Positions 53,665 to 63,839 of a stretch of DNA of 64,000 bases are shown here, piece by piece. The DNA is taken from positions 124,001 through 188,000 of the forward strand of contig NZ_JAKHSK010000002.1 in assembly GCF_023499215.1 (NCBI RefSeq), given 5' to 3'. The notes below the pieces were generated by a model that made no database searches, was not told the origin of the DNA, and saw nothing but the letters and a program-made list of their open reading frames with translations. Source of the DNA: Zunongwangia pacifica. GTDB lineage: Bacteria; Bacteroidota; Bacteroidia; Flavobacteriales; Flavobacteriaceae. The position numbers and the translations under genes are program-made. Position 1 is the stretch's first letter; the number at the start of each line of letters is the position of its first letter.

Positions 53665-54489
53665 TTATTTCAGCTCTTTTTCGTAATTCAGTAATACATT
53701 TCTAACACTTCCGTGTTTCAGCAATAATTGTTTGGCTTCAGTTTCAGGTACCTGAAGTTCGTCCATAATCATTTGTGTACCACGGCCAACCAGTTTTTTG
53801 TTAGAAAGCTGCATATCGACCATACGGTTACCCTTTACCCTACCTAGTTTTATCATGGTACTGGTTGTAATCATATTTAAAACCATCTTTTGTGCGGTAC
53901 CCGCTTTCATCCGGGTACTTCCAGTGACAAATTCAGGGCCGGTAACCACTTCAATAGGAAATTCTGATGCGTCTCCCAAAGGGCTTCCACTGCTACAGGC
54001 GATACATCCCGTCGAAATTCCACGTTTTCTGGCTTCTTTTATTCCGCCAATCACATAAGGTGTGGTCCCTGAAGCTGCAATACCTACAAGAATATCGTTT
54101 TCTGAAATTTGATATTCCTGAAGATCTTTCCATGCCTGTGTAGTATCGTCTTCTGCATTTTCTACGGCATTTCTTAAAGCCGTATCTCCACCGGCAATTA
54201 AACCAATAACCATATCTGGGGTTACGCCAAAAGTAGGTGGACATTCTGATGCGTCTAACACCCCCAATCTTCCACTGGTGCCGGCACCAATATAAAATAA
54301 CCGACCTCCTCTTTTCATATTTTCAACAATAACATCTACCAGTTTTTCTATAGCTGGTAACTGTTTGTGTACATTTATAGCAATGGTTTGATCTTCTTTG
54401 TTGATGCTAGCCAGCAATTCTGCCGTGCTCATCTTCTCAAGATCATTATATTTTGATTGCTTTTCGGTATCGGGTTGTTTACTCTCCAT
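53665..54489 (-). CDS. murQ: N-acetylmuramic acid 6-phosphate etherase
   Basis: 274 aa SIS-domain enzyme. YIGAGTSGRLGVLDASECPPTFG (66-88) carries the GTSGR sugar-phosphate loop and the catalytic Glu82. GIAASGTTPYVIGG and GSTRMKAGTAQKM are further family hallmarks. It removes lactate from MurNAc-6P, giving GlcNAc-6P, which feeds the NagB fusion at 25.9 kb. No MurNAc kinase or PTS is visible in the window, so the source of MurNAc-6P is not explained locally. The gene is 29 bp downstream of the GH20 gene and probably in one operon with it. Confidence 0.95.
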   Translation of the reverse strand: MESKQPDTEKQSKYNDLEKMSTAELLASINKEDQTIAINVHKQLPAIEKLVDVIVENMKRGGRLFYIGAGTSGRLGVLDASECPPTFGVTPDMVIGLIAGGDTALRNAVENAEDDTTQAWKDLQEYQISENDILVGIAASGTTPYVIGGIKEARKRGISTGCIACSSGSPLGDASEFPIEVVTGPEFVTGSTRMKAGTAQKMVLNMITTSTMIKLGRVKGNRMVDMQLSNKKLVGRGTQMIMDELQVPETEAKQLLLKHGSVRNVLLNYEKELK

Positions 54490-54518
54490 CGTATCAAATT
54501 AACTCTCGCAAGTTCCGA

Positions 54519-56060
54519 TTATTTTTCTACTGTAGAAAATACTCCTTTAATTTTTGTTGTATTCCATGGCACATCTGGCGTCTTATAAAAGTTGATTCCC
54601 AGGTAATCCAGGCGTTTCCCATGTGTACCTAAACGCTTTTTAAATTCGCTATAATCTTTCTTTTTAGGCGAAGACCAACCCACCTCGGCAACAGCAATAT
54701 TGCGTGGCCAAAGGCGATCGTCTGCAGTGGCATCGCTATGTACAAGCTCTGTCCATAGGGCACCTTCTACTCCTATGGCTTTCTTATTTTCAGACACAAA
54801 ATCGTAAACGTTTTTTAAAGAAACTCCGTCTTTTTTACACCAGCTATACGTATTGGGCTGATTGGGAATATTACCGTGATCTAAATAGAAATTTTTACAA
54901 ATTGATTCGATAATTCTGGTATCCACAACGCTTTTGGTGGCTCCCGTCCAACGCTGACTAATAAACGGATCGTCTACCTTAGCTTGAGTAACTTCTTCCC
55001 AACCAATGGCTGTTTTACCATTTTCACGGACTATTTTTTCAGCTTTCACTACAAATTCTTTATAGTGTTCATCTTCGATTTCATCACCTCCGATATGAAG
55101 GTAAGGACCATCGGTAATTTCAGCAAGCTCGGCAATAACATCGCTAATAAAATCGTAAACCACCGGTTTTTCCATACAAAACTTGCTCCACCCAACGTCG
55201 GTTCCGTGAAAAGGAGCTGGTGGTATTGCACGTTTTGGATTCAGATTTTCAAAATTTTCACAACTTAATTCTGGATAGCCCTGCAAGGCGGCATAAGTAT
55301 GTCCCGGCATATCCACTTCAGGAATAATCATTACATTTCGCTCTTTTGCGTAAGCCTGTAAATCTTTATACTCCTCTTGTGTTAAAAATCCGGCACGACC
55401 ATTATTTACGGCAGACTGTCCTCCTATTTGGGTTAATTTTGGCCATTTTTTAATCTCAATCCTCCAACCCTGATCGTCGCTTAAATGCAAATGAAAACGA
55501 TTTAATTTATACAGCGCCATACGATCTACATGCTTTTTTAGATAATCCAAATCAAAAAAGCTTCGGGCAACATCAAGCATACTCCCGCGCCATTCATAAT
55601 AAGGCTTATCTGAAATAGTCACCGAAGGAATACTAAAAGCCGCGGTAATTTTACCAGATTCTACTTCAGCAGGAAACAATTGTCTAAGTGTGGTTATTCC
55701 GTAGAAAAGTCCGGCATTGGTAACCGCTTCTATCGTTATTTTTTCTGAAGTAACTTTAAGTTGATATCCTTCTTTTCCTAAAGAAGAAGAAAGATCCTTA
55801 TTGATTTTTAACGAAACGTTGGCTTCCTTTTCTGAAGCTTTTTCAAGCTCACTTCCCGTAGTATTCAATAAAGTTTTAAGCCATTTTAAACTTTTTTCGG
55901 CCTCGGCATCTGCATAAAAAGTTATGGTAGACGGAAACTGAAATTCGCTATTTTTCCATTCAATTTTGGAAGGCATTGGAATAATAGCGGGTTTATCCTG
56001 AGCGTAAGCACCTATAAAAATGAAGAATGTAAGGAAAACAGAAAAGAAAGAACGTTTCAT
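54519..56060 (-). CDS. Exported GH20 beta-N-acetylhexosaminidase
   Basis: 513 aa with a signal peptide (FFSVFLTFFIFIGAYAQ). The GH20b N-terminal domain (about 22-150) is followed by the catalytic barrel: RGSMLDVARSFF, NRFHLHLSDDQGWR, EVDMPGHTYAAL and the catalytic Asp326-Glu327 pair in HIGGDEIED. It removes terminal beta-GlcNAc/GalNAc; with MurQ next door, it probably splits GlcNAc from MurNAc in wall fragments in the periplasm. It lacks the extra C-terminal modules of larger GH20 enzymes. Confidence 0.93.
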   Translation of the reverse strand: MKRSFFSVFLTFFIFIGAYAQDKPAIIPMPSKIEWKNSEFQFPSTITFYADAEAEKSLKWLKTLLNTTGSELEKASEKEANVSLKINKDLSSSLGKEGYQLKVTSEKITIEAVTNAGLFYGITTLRQLFPAEVESGKITAAFSIPSVTISDKPYYEWRGSMLDVARSFFDLDYLKKHVDRMALYKLNRFHLHLSDDQGWRIEIKKWPKLTQIGGQSAVNNGRAGFLTQEEYKDLQAYAKERNVMIIPEVDMPGHTYAALQGYPELSCENFENLNPKRAIPPAPFHGTDVGWSKFCMEKPVVYDFISDVIAELAEITDGPYLHIGGDEIEDEHYKEFVVKAEKIVRENGKTAIGWEEVTQAKVDDPFISQRWTGATKSVVDTRIIESICKNFYLDHGNIPNQPNTYSWCKKDGVSLKNVYDFVSENKKAIGVEGALWTELVHSDATADDRLWPRNIAVAEVGWSSPKKKDYSEFKKRLGTHGKRLDYLGINFYKTPDVPWNTTKIKGVFSTVEK

Positions 56061-56218
56061 ACTTATATTTTTTAAATGAATAAATTTAGGCTAAACATTT
56101 GATTTTCCAATTTTTAATTGGCGAAACAGCAGTCTCACCTAGCCTTAATTCTCTTGATATATTCATTACCTTTTTTACAGGCATTTGGTTTATTTTATTT
56201 TAAACCTTTTATGGTTTC

Positions 56219-57478
56219 TTATCTAATTTTATGCCCCTTAACCGCAAAGAAAAGGATATATAAATAACATGGAATCACCACCCAGTAGGCCTGCTGAAGT
56301 CCAAAACTATCGGCTAAAGAACCATAGGCTAAAGGTACAATCGCACCACCTGCAATCGCCATAATTAAAAAGGATGACGCTATTTTGGTAAACCTTCCCA
56401 AACCGTCTAACGCTAAAGGCCAAATAGCCGGAAAAACTACTGCATTTGCCAGTCCTAACATCGAGATACAAAGTACCGAAACAAAACCATCTGTAAAAAT
56501 TGCAGCTAATCCCAACAGAATACCTAAGATTCCTGAAATTCGAAGAGCTTTTGCCTGACTAATATATTTTGGAATGGTTACGGTACCTATTAAATAACCC
56601 ACGATCATCGCTGCTAAAGTGTACGAGGTAAATTGTAAAGCTGCTTCAGACGGTATTCCCTGCCCGTCTTTGGCATAAGTAATTACTGTATCACCGGCGA
56701 TAACCTCTACCCCAACATATAAAAACATGGCCAAAGTTCCCAAAAGCAAATTAGGGAACTGGAAAACACTTGTTTTGTTTTTATTAGCTTCTGCTAAGGT
56801 TTCATCTTCTTTATCGGTTTCAATTTCAGGCAAAGAGGAAAAATAAATAAGTACGGCTAAACCCACAAGAACAATTGCCATTACGATATAAGGCATTTCT
56901 ACCCTAGAAGAAAGCAAATCTAATTCGGCCTCACGCTCGGCTCCGGTTAAAGTGCTCAGTTTTGCCTCAATCTGATCCATATTTTTAAGTAAAATAGCAC
57001 CAATGGTTAAAGGCGCTAAAATCCCGGCTACCTTATTACAAATTCCCATAATACTAATACGCTTTGCCGCACTTTCAATAGGTCCTAATACGGTGATGTA
57101 AGGATTGGCAGCAGATTGTAGCAAGGCCAGTCCTGTACCCTGAACAAATAATCCTGTTAGGAATAAAGCATACGTTCTGGAGGCTGCAGCAGGGATAAAT
57201 ATCAAAGCACCAACGGCCATTACCAGTAATCCAAGCCCCATTCCTTTTTTAAAACCTGTTTTTTCTAAAACTTTTGCCGATGGAATTGCCATAACAAAAT
57301 ACGAAATGTAAGAAGCAAAAGCTACAAAAAACGACTGGAAGTTATTCAGCTCGTTCGCTGTTTTTAAATAAGGAATTAATACTGAATTTAACCAGGTGAC
57401 AAACCCAAAAATAAAAAATAAGATTCCTATAATAATGATCGACCTGCTGGTTCCTGAAGTATTCGAGTTATTGCTCAT
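56219..57478 (-). CDS. MFS sugar transporter (FucP/GluP-like)
   Basis: 419 aa, 12 hydrophobic helices. Family motifs of the fucose/glucose-galactose:H+ symporters: GILFFIFGFVTWLNSVLIPYLK at the N-terminus, GLFVQGTGLALLQSAANPYITVLGP, and FLYVGVEVIAGD in the seventh helix. It imports a free sugar across the inner membrane; context with GH20 and MurQ suggests GlcNAc or MurNAc (NagP- or MurT-like roles). It is 158 bp upstream of the GH20 gene on the same strand. Confidence 0.88.
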   Translation of the reverse strand: MSNNSNTSGTSRSIIIIGILFFIFGFVTWLNSVLIPYLKTANELNNFQSFFVAFASYISYFVMAIPSAKVLEKTGFKKGMGLGLLVMAVGALIFIPAAASRTYALFLTGLFVQGTGLALLQSAANPYITVLGPIESAAKRISIMGICNKVAGILAPLTIGAILLKNMDQIEAKLSTLTGAEREAELDLLSSRVEMPYIVMAIVLVGLAVLIYFSSLPEIETDKEDETLAEANKNKTSVFQFPNLLLGTLAMFLYVGVEVIAGDTVITYAKDGQGIPSEAALQFTSYTLAAMIVGYLIGTVTIPKYISQAKALRISGILGILLGLAAIFTDGFVSVLCISMLGLANAVVFPAIWPLALDGLGRFTKIASSFLIMAIAGGAIVPLAYGSLADSFGLQQAYWVVIPCYLYILFFAVKGHKIR

Positions 57479-57932
57479 AATATTTATTTACCCGTATTTT
57501 AAATTAGCATATTAAAAAAGCTTAAATTCAAATCATTAAAATTTTACAGAAAGCCTCTTACAAAAAAAAGAAACTTTTTTATAAAACTTAAACACTTTAT
57601 TAACTTTTTTTATAATTAAAAAGAACATAACTTAAATTTTTATTTAGAATTATGCACTGAACTCTTCAAATTCCTGAATTTTTAAACAGCTTTCTAAAGT
57701 TTCTATAAGGTATTTGAAATACACTATATTTGCAGCCCAAAAATTTTATAACCATACTGTCAAAAATTGCTATTTTCTGATTGTTTTTTATTTTGGATTT
57801 TTGGATCGCGTTTACTTTAAAAAGCCTAGAAAGCTTTAAGATATTGAAAAACGCTTAATAATTTTAAAATTCGAGTTTAAAACTCAGCGAATAAAGCCTT
57901 GTAGGTTAAAACCAATTAATGTTCACAATTGC
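57479..57932. other. Divergent intergenic region before lepA
   Basis: 454 bp, A+T-rich, no gene seen. It holds the upstream region of the MFS gene and, on the plus strand, TATATTTG at 57725-57732 as a candidate -7 box for lepA, which would leave a leader of about 190 nt. No strong hairpin is recognised. Confidence 0.5.
57725..57732 (+). promoter_or_regulatory. Candidate -7 promoter box for lepA
   Basis: TATATTTG matches TAnnTTTG; a clear -33 TTTG at the right spacing is not obvious, so support is moderate. Confidence 0.4.
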
Positions 57933-59729
57933 ATGAAACACATTCGTAATTTTTGTATCATCGCCCATATCGATCATGGAAAGAGTACACTAGCCGATAG
58001 ACTTTTAGACTTTACAGGATCGGTAACAGAAAGAGAAAAGCAGGCACAGCTTTTAGATAATATGGATTTGGAGCGGGAGCGTGGTATCACTATTAAAAGT
58101 CATGCAATCCAAATGGATTATGTTCATGAAGGTGAGCAGTATACGCTAAATTTAATCGATACCCCGGGGCACGTAGATTTCTCTTACGAGGTTTCCAGGT
58201 CTATTGCTGCCTGTGAAGGTGCTTTACTGGTAGTAGATGCTGCGCAGAGCATACAGGCACAAACAATTTCTAACCTTTACCTGGCGTTAGAAAACGATCT
58301 TGAAATTATCCCTGTTTTAAATAAAGTAGATCTTCCAAGCGCCAATCCAGAAGAAGTTACAGACGATATTGTAGATCTTTTAGGTTGTGAACCTGAAGAT
58401 GTAATTCCTGCAAGCGCCAAAACAGGAATTGGTATTGAAGAAATTTTACATGCTATTATCACCAAAATTCCCTCGCCAAGTGGTAAAGTTGACGCGCCAT
58501 TAAGAGCCTTGATTTTTGATTCGGTTTACAATCCGTTTCGTGGGGTAGAAACCTTTTTTAGAGTAATTAACGGAAGCATTAAAAAGAACCAGCACATTAA
58601 GTTTGTGGCAACGGGTAAAGATTATTCGGCAGATGAGGTTGGTACTTTAAAGCTTATTCAGCATCCAAAACAGGAAATTAAAACCGGAGATGTGGGTTAT
58701 TTAATTACTGGAATTAAAGACGCACGAGAGGTAAAAGTGGGAGATACCATAACCGATGCTAAAAATCCTACTACTGAAGCAGTTGCAGGATTCGAAGATG
58801 TAAAGCCTATGGTATTTGCCGGCATTTACCCTGTAGATACTGAAGATTACGAAGAACTTAGAGCCTCTATGGAAAAACTTCAGCTTAATGATGCTTCTTT
58901 GGTGTTTACTCCAGAGAGCTCAGCAGCATTAGGATTTGGTTTTAGATGTGGATTCTTGGGAATGCTTCACCTGGAGATTATTCAGGAGCGATTAGAACGT
59001 GAATTTGATATGACAGTAATTACTACTGTACCTAACGTGTCTTATCAAGCCTATACCAATAAGCATCCAGATGAGATTATTTTAGTTAATAATCCTTCAG
59101 ATTTACCAGAACCTTCAACTTTAAACCGGGTAGAAGAGCCATTTATTAAGGCAAGCATTATTACCAAAGCAGATTATGTTGGTCCCGTAATGTCCCTTTG
59201 TATTGAAAAGCGCGGTGAAATTACCAACCAATCTTACTTAACGACAGAGCGAGTTGAACTTTCTTTTGATATGCCCTTGGCAGAAATTGTTTTCGATTTT
59301 TACGATCGCTTAAAAACAGTTTCTCGTGGTTATGCTTCTTTCGATTATTCTCCTATTGGGCTACGTACTTCTAAACTGGTAAAAGTTGACGTTCTACTTA
59401 ACGGAAATAAAGTAGATGCACTTTCGGCCTTATTACACCAGGATAATGCGTATGATATTGGTAAGAAGATGTGTGAAAAACTGAAAGAATTGATCCCAAG
59501 ACAGCAGTTTGATATTCCTATTCAAGCAGCGATTGGGGCAAAAATTATCTCCAGAGAAACCGTAAAAGCGCTTAGAAAAGACGTTACTGCGAAATGTTAT
59601 GGTGGAGATATCTCTCGTAAAAGAAAGCTTTTAGAAAAGCAGAAAAAGGGTAAAAAACGTATGCGCCAGGTTGGAAACGTAGAAATTCCTCAAGAAGCCT
59701 TTATGGCCGTTTTAAAACTAAACGATTAA
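57933..59729 (+). CDS. lepA: Elongation factor 4 (LepA)
   Basis: 598 aa, full length. G1 [10 protein letters not shown]3 DTPGHVDF, G4 NKVD and G5 SAKTG are intact; the LepA-specific C-terminal domain ([28 protein letters not shown]) is present. It is a ribosomal GTPase that back-translocates or resolves stalled ribosomes under stress. It is monocistronic, closed by a strong terminator. Confidence 0.98.
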   Translation: MKHIRNFCIIAHIDHGKSTLADRLLDFTGSVTEREKQAQLLDNMDLERERGITIKSHAIQMDYVHEGEQYTLNLIDTPGHVDFSYEVSRSIAACEGALLVVDAAQSIQAQTISNLYLALENDLEIIPVLNKVDLPSANPEEVTDDIVDLLGCEPEDVIPASAKTGIGIEEILHAIITKIPSPSGKVDAPLRALIFDSVYNPFRGVETFFRVINGSIKKNQHIKFVATGKDYSADEVGTLKLIQHPKQEIKTGDVGYLITGIKDAREVKVGDTITDAKNPTTEAVAGFEDVKPMVFAGIYPVDTEDYEELRASMEKLQLNDASLVFTPESSAALGFGFRCGFLGMLHLEIIQERLEREFDMTVITTVPNVSYQAYTNKHPDEIILVNNPSDLPEPSTLNRVEEPFIKASIITKADYVGPVMSLCIEKRGEITNQSYLTTERVELSFDMPLAEIVFDFYDRLKTVSRGYASFDYSPIGLRTSKLVKVDVLLNGNKVDALSALLHQDNAYDIGKKMCEKLKELIPRQQFDIPIQAAIGAKIISRETVKALRKDVTAKCYGGDISRKRKLLEKQKKGKKRMRQVGNVEIPQEAFMAVLKLND

Positions 59730-59755
59730 TACCAGCTTAAAGCTGATTTATATCA

Positions 59756-59790
59756 AAAACCCTCATAGTTTTTAAGCTATGAGGGTTTTT
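59756..59790 (+). terminator. Rho-independent terminator of lepA
   Basis: AAAACCCTCATAG (59756-59768) pairs with CTATGAGGGTTTT (59777-59789), 13 bp with an 8-nt loop, followed by T's. Confidence 0.92.
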
Positions 59791-60001
59791 AGTTTTTTAT
59801 AAACTCTTCTGACATTTTAAATCATTTGAACCACTTAAGCTGTAAAAACTTCTCATTAGAATATGTTTACTCGAACCTGTAAAAATCCGAATTTTAGCAT
59901 TGCATCTCAATTCCTTAAATTTGTAAAAATGGCTTCATTTTGACCAAAATCGAGTAAAATTGAAGCAAAATTGAGTAAAAAACACTAAAAAGAAGAGGAA
60001 A

Positions 60002-60760
60002 ATGGCTGGACATAGCAAATGGGCAAACATAAAACACCGTAAAGGAGCGCAGGATAAAAAACGTGCAAAACAATTTACCCGGGCAATTAAAGAAATTAGT
60101 GTTGCGGTAAAAGAAGGTGGTGGTGCAGATCCTGAAGCTAATCCAAGCTTGCGTAACGCGATAAGCAATGCAAAAGGGGTGAATATGCCCAAAGATACCA
60201 TAGATCGCGCAATTAAAAAAGCAAGTGGTGCAGATGCCGATAATTACGAAACCGTAACTTTTGAAGGATATGGCCCTAACGGAATTGCAATTTTTGTAGA
60301 ATGCACCACAGATAATACCAATAGAACTGTAGCCTCTGTACGATCAATTTTTACTAAAAATGGAGGAAGTCTGGGAACTAATGGTTCGTTAGAATTTTTA
60401 TTTGATAAAAAAGGGGTTTTTGTGCTTGAAAGAGAAAAAATTGAAATAAACCTTGAAGAATTTGAGCTTGAACTTATTGAAGGCGGAGGGACAAAAATCG
60501 AAAAAGAGGACGACCTGATGACGATTTATACCGATTTTAATGACTTTGGTCTCATGTCTTCTAAACTGGAAGAATTAGAAATGGAAACAAAGTCTTCTGA
60601 AGTACAACGAATTCCCTTAAACACGGTAGAACTTCCGGTTGAGGACGCGAAAAAGATCTTAAACCTCATCGAAAAATTTGAAGACGATGATGATGTTCAA
60701 AATGTATATCATAATCTCGAAATTACAGACGAACTTATAGATGCAATGGAGGAAGACTAA
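60002..60760 (+). CDS. yebC: YebC/PmpR (TACO1) family protein
   Basis: 252 aa. The N-terminus AGHSKWANIKHRKGAQDKKR and NPSLRNAISNAKGVNMPKDTIDRAIKKA are family signatures, followed by the acidic C-terminal domain. Members are described as transcription factors and, more recently, as helpers of translation through difficult proline stretches. It stands alone, bracketed by the lepA terminator and a bidirectional terminator. Confidence 0.96.
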   Translation: MAGHSKWANIKHRKGAQDKKRAKQFTRAIKEISVAVKEGGGADPEANPSLRNAISNAKGVNMPKDTIDRAIKKASGADADNYETVTFEGYGPNGIAIFVECTTDNTNRTVASVRSIFTKNGGSLGTNGSLEFLFDKKGVFVLEREKIEINLEEFELELIEGGGTKIEKEDDLMTIYTDFNDFGLMSSKLEELEMETKSSEVQRIPLNTVELPVEDAKKILNLIEKFEDDDDVQNVYHNLEITDELIDAMEED

Positions 60761-60820
60761 CTTTTTTAAAAGTTTAAAAGCCTTTTAATGTATATCTTAA
60801 ACGAGAAAAAAGATAATGAA

Positions 60821-60857
60821 AAAACGCCCAATTTCGATAGTTGAAATTGGGCGTTTT
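60821..60857. terminator. Bidirectional terminator between yebC and the antiporter gene
   Basis: AAAACGCCCAATTTC (60821-60835) and GAAATTGGGCGTTTT (60843-60857) form a 15-bp stem with a 7-nt loop, with A-run and T-run on either side. It serves the two convergent genes. Confidence 0.92.
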
Positions 60858-60926
60858 TATATTGAATTTCTAAGCAACCCTATTCGTTAATTAGAGCCTT
60901 GGGAGAATTAAATCCTCAATGAGGGA

Positions 60927-62804
60927 TTAGTCTGCCTGAGTTTTACCTTTCGTGTCTTCGGCATCTCGTGTATTCGAACTTTCTTCTATTTCCATTCGTT
61001 TCCCAAGATACACCAGCTTAAAACCTTCTTCGATTTCCACTTCTTTACTATTTGAAGGAATGATATTTAAATTCCCCTCATTATTTTTTACAAAAAGTGG
61101 AATAATATCCGGATCGGTTTTAGATATCTCTATTAAACCCTCATAATGCTCTTTAGAATTTAATTCAATTTCGTGTATTGTTGGATATTTCCTGGCCAAA
61201 TTGGTTAATTTCACATAATCATCGGTTTGTGAGAACAATCCTTCTTTTGGATTGTTTTCAGGATCTTGCATTTCTTCCGGAGAAACCACTCTAAAAGATC
61301 CATTTTCACCAAAATGCTTTTTAAATTTTTCTATCGCATTTTTATTGATCTCACTGTTACTGGTCATTGCCATTAAATAACCTACATCATTAAGTTCAAT
61401 ATTATTTATTAAATCTTCAGAATATACATTCTCTTCAATCGCATCTAATCCCATGCCTTTAGCTTTTCTAACATTCATCCCATTGTTATCCACTAATACC
61501 ACATGCCTACCATTATCTACCATATATTCTGCAATAATTCTGGAAATTGAAGATGCGCCAATAATTAAAATCCCTTCAGAATTCTTTAAAAACACTCCTA
61601 TTAATTGTGCGAAAAAACGAGCGGTAGTAGCATTTAACAACACTGTTCCCAGCACAATCATAAATACAAGGGGAGTAATATATTCAGCTCCCTCTACACC
61701 CTGATTGGCAAGTTCTATCCCAAATAAAGAAGCAATACCGGCAGCGACGATTCCGCGAGGTCCTACCCAGCTTATAAACAGCTTTTCATTGAATTTAAGG
61801 GAAGAATTTATACTACTTATAAACACTCCCAGTGGCCGTACAACAAAAACAATAACTGCAAATAACCAAATAGCCTTACTGGTGAATACTAAATACAAAT
61901 CGTCCATATTAATATTTGCAGCTAGCAGAATAAATAAAATGGAAATTAAAAGAACACTTAAAGATTCTTTGAAGTATAACAGCTCTTTTAAGTTTGGTAA
62001 ATTGATATTCCCCATCACCATTCCCATCACTACTACTGCTAAAAGTCCGCTTTCGTGAGCAAACTGGTCAGATAACACAAATACGCCTAGTACTGCGGCA
62101 AGTGTAAGGACATTTAATAAATAATGCGGAATAATATTTTTCTTGATGCTGTAGGCCAGCGCATGGGCAAAGGTGAATCCAAAAGTAAATCCAAAGAGCA
62201 CAATTTTACCAAATTCCAATAATACAGTTGGCGTATATTCTTTTCCTTTTCCGGCACTAATAAACTCAAATACCAAAACGGCAAAAAGCGCCCCTATAGG
62301 ATCGATAAGGATTCCTTCCCATTTTAAAATAGTGGAGACATCTTTTTTAAGCGGAATGTTACGAAGAATAGGCGTGATTACCGTTGGCCCCGTAACAATA
62401 ATTAATGAAGCAAATAAAAACGAAATCTGCCAGCTAAGGTCAAAAATATAATGCGCTGCTATCCCGGCGCCTATAAAAGTTATAATTACAGCAACCGTAA
62501 TTAACTTCACAATAACAAAGCCTACATTTAAAATTTCGCCTTTTTTAAGCGTTAAACCTCCTTCAAAAAGGATAATACCTATTGCCAGGGAAACAAAATA
62601 AAATAAGCTTTCTCCCGGAAACAATCCAGATTCACCGTTCCAAATAGGTTCTATAAGTTTGCTTCCATCCTCTGTAAACAAAGTTGCGATTGGCCCTACA
62701 GAAAGTCCAATTAAAATTAACGGAAGGATTGCAGGAATTTTAAATTTCCATGCCACCCACTGTGCCAATATTCCTAAAATTACTATACCTGCTAACTCTA
62801 ACAT
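60927..62804 (-). CDS. Cation:proton antiporter with RCK (TrkA-N/C) domains
   Basis: 625 aa. About 12 TM helices of the Na+/H+ exchanger fold (ALLAQ...IGIILFEGGLTL, GPTVITPILR, GILIDPIGALFAVL, and SWVGPRGIVAAGIASLFG typical of CPA1) occupy residues about 1-400. A NAD-binding RCK domain follows (IIGASSISRIIAEYMV, VVLVDNN at about 410-440) with a TrkA-C tail (about 550-605). It exchanges Na+ or K+ for protons, gated by nucleotide. Its stop codon is at the edge of a short dispersed repeat. Confidence 0.9.
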   Translation of the reverse strand: MLELAGIVILGILAQWVAWKFKIPAILPLILIGLSVGPIATLFTEDGSKLIEPIWNGESGLFPGESLFYFVSLAIGIILFEGGLTLKKGEILNVGFVIVKLITVAVIITFIGAGIAAHYIFDLSWQISFLFASLIIVTGPTVITPILRNIPLKKDVSTILKWEGILIDPIGALFAVLVFEFISAGKGKEYTPTVLLEFGKIVLFGFTFGFTFAHALAYSIKKNIIPHYLLNVLTLAAVLGVFVLSDQFAHESGLLAVVVMGMVMGNINLPNLKELLYFKESLSVLLISILFILLAANINMDDLYLVFTSKAIWLFAVIVFVVRPLGVFISSINSSLKFNEKLFISWVGPRGIVAAGIASLFGIELANQGVEGAEYITPLVFMIVLGTVLLNATTARFFAQLIGVFLKNSEGILIIGASSISRIIAEYMVDNGRHVVLVDNNGMNVRKAKGMGLDAIEENVYSEDLINNIELNDVGYLMAMTSNSEINKNAIEKFKKHFGENGSFRVVSPEEMQDPENNPKEGLFSQTDDYVKLTNLARKYPTIHEIELNSKEHYEGLIEISKTDPDIIPLFVKNNEGNLNIIPSNSKEVEIEEGFKLVYLGKRMEIEESSNTRDAEDTKGKTQAD

Positions 62805-62974
62805 TAATCTTTTCGGTTTGTATTAAAAGCTAAAAATATTAAAAATAGTTTAGTTTGTTCATAACCTGGTCATAAACTGAGAATATTTGTAATCTCATGT
62901 TAAATCAGCCCAATTAAACGCTTTTGAGCATTTGATTTAATAATTTGCGATATATTGTGAAAATTTAGTGATTT

Positions 62975-63838
62975 ATGAAATTATACCCCATCGAAGCAGG
63001 AAATTTTAAGCTGGACGGCGGTGCTATGTTTGGCGTAGTCCCTAAAAGTATCTGGCAAAAAACCAATCCTGCAGATAGCAATAACATGATCGATATTGGC
63101 GCCAAAAGTCTTTTAATCGAAGATGGTAATCAATTAATCCTTATCGATACAGGGCTGGGCAATAAGCAAAGTGAAAAGTTTTTTAGTTATTATTACCAGT
63201 GGGGCGATAATTCTATCGATAAGTCTTTAAAAAAATATGGATTTCATCGAGATGATATTACCGATGTATTTACCACTCATCTCCATTTTGACCATTGTGG
63301 TGGTTGCATACAATGGAATAAAGACCGCACCGGTTACGAAACAGCTTTTAAAAATGCAAAATACTGGAGCAATAAAGATCACTGGCAGTGGGCAACACAA
63401 CCAAATGCCCGTGAAAAAGCTTCTTTTTTAAAAGAAAATATCTTGCCTATAGAAGAAAGTGGAAAGCTTCACTTTGTAGATAGAAAGAATAATGAAAGTT
63501 TTTCAGCTATTCCAGAGCTTGGTTTTGGCGTACTCTTTGTAGATGGCCATACCGACAAACAAATGATACCTCATTTGGAATATAAAGGAAAAAAACTGGT
63601 TTTTATGGCAGATCTGCTTCCAACGGCAGGACACATTCCTTTACCTTATGTAATGGGATACGATACCCGCCCGTTATTAACCTTGCCAGAAAAGAAAACC
63701 TTTTTAGATAAAGCCGCAGATGAAGAAATTTATCTTTTTATGCAACATGATGCGCACAATGAAGTTATAACCGTAAAACACACTGAAAAAGGTGTGAGAC
63801 ATGATCAAACATACACGTTTAATGAATTATTTAACTAA
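62975..63838 (+). CDS. MBL-fold metallo-hydrolase
   Basis: 287 aa. The zinc motif THLHFDHCGG (His102, His104, Asp106, His107) is intact, with later ligands in VDGHTDKQMIPHL and VFMADLLP. No signal peptide, so cytoplasmic. The overall pattern resembles AHL-lactonase/quinolone-signal-type MBL hydrolases, but the substrate cannot be read from sequence. A lipoprotein gene starts 1 bp after its stop, so they are co-transcribed. Confidence 0.88.
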   Translation: MKLYPIEAGNFKLDGGAMFGVVPKSIWQKTNPADSNNMIDIGAKSLLIEDGNQLILIDTGLGNKQSEKFFSYYYQWGDNSIDKSLKKYGFHRDDITDVFTTHLHFDHCGGCIQWNKDRTGYETAFKNAKYWSNKDHWQWATQPNAREKASFLKENILPIEESGKLHFVDRKNNESFSAIPELGFGVLFVDGHTDKQMIPHLEYKGKKLVFMADLLPTAGHIPLPYVMGYDTRPLLTLPEKKTFLDKAADEEIYLFMQHDAHNEVITVKHTEKGVRHDQTYTFNELFN

Positions 63839-63839
63839 A

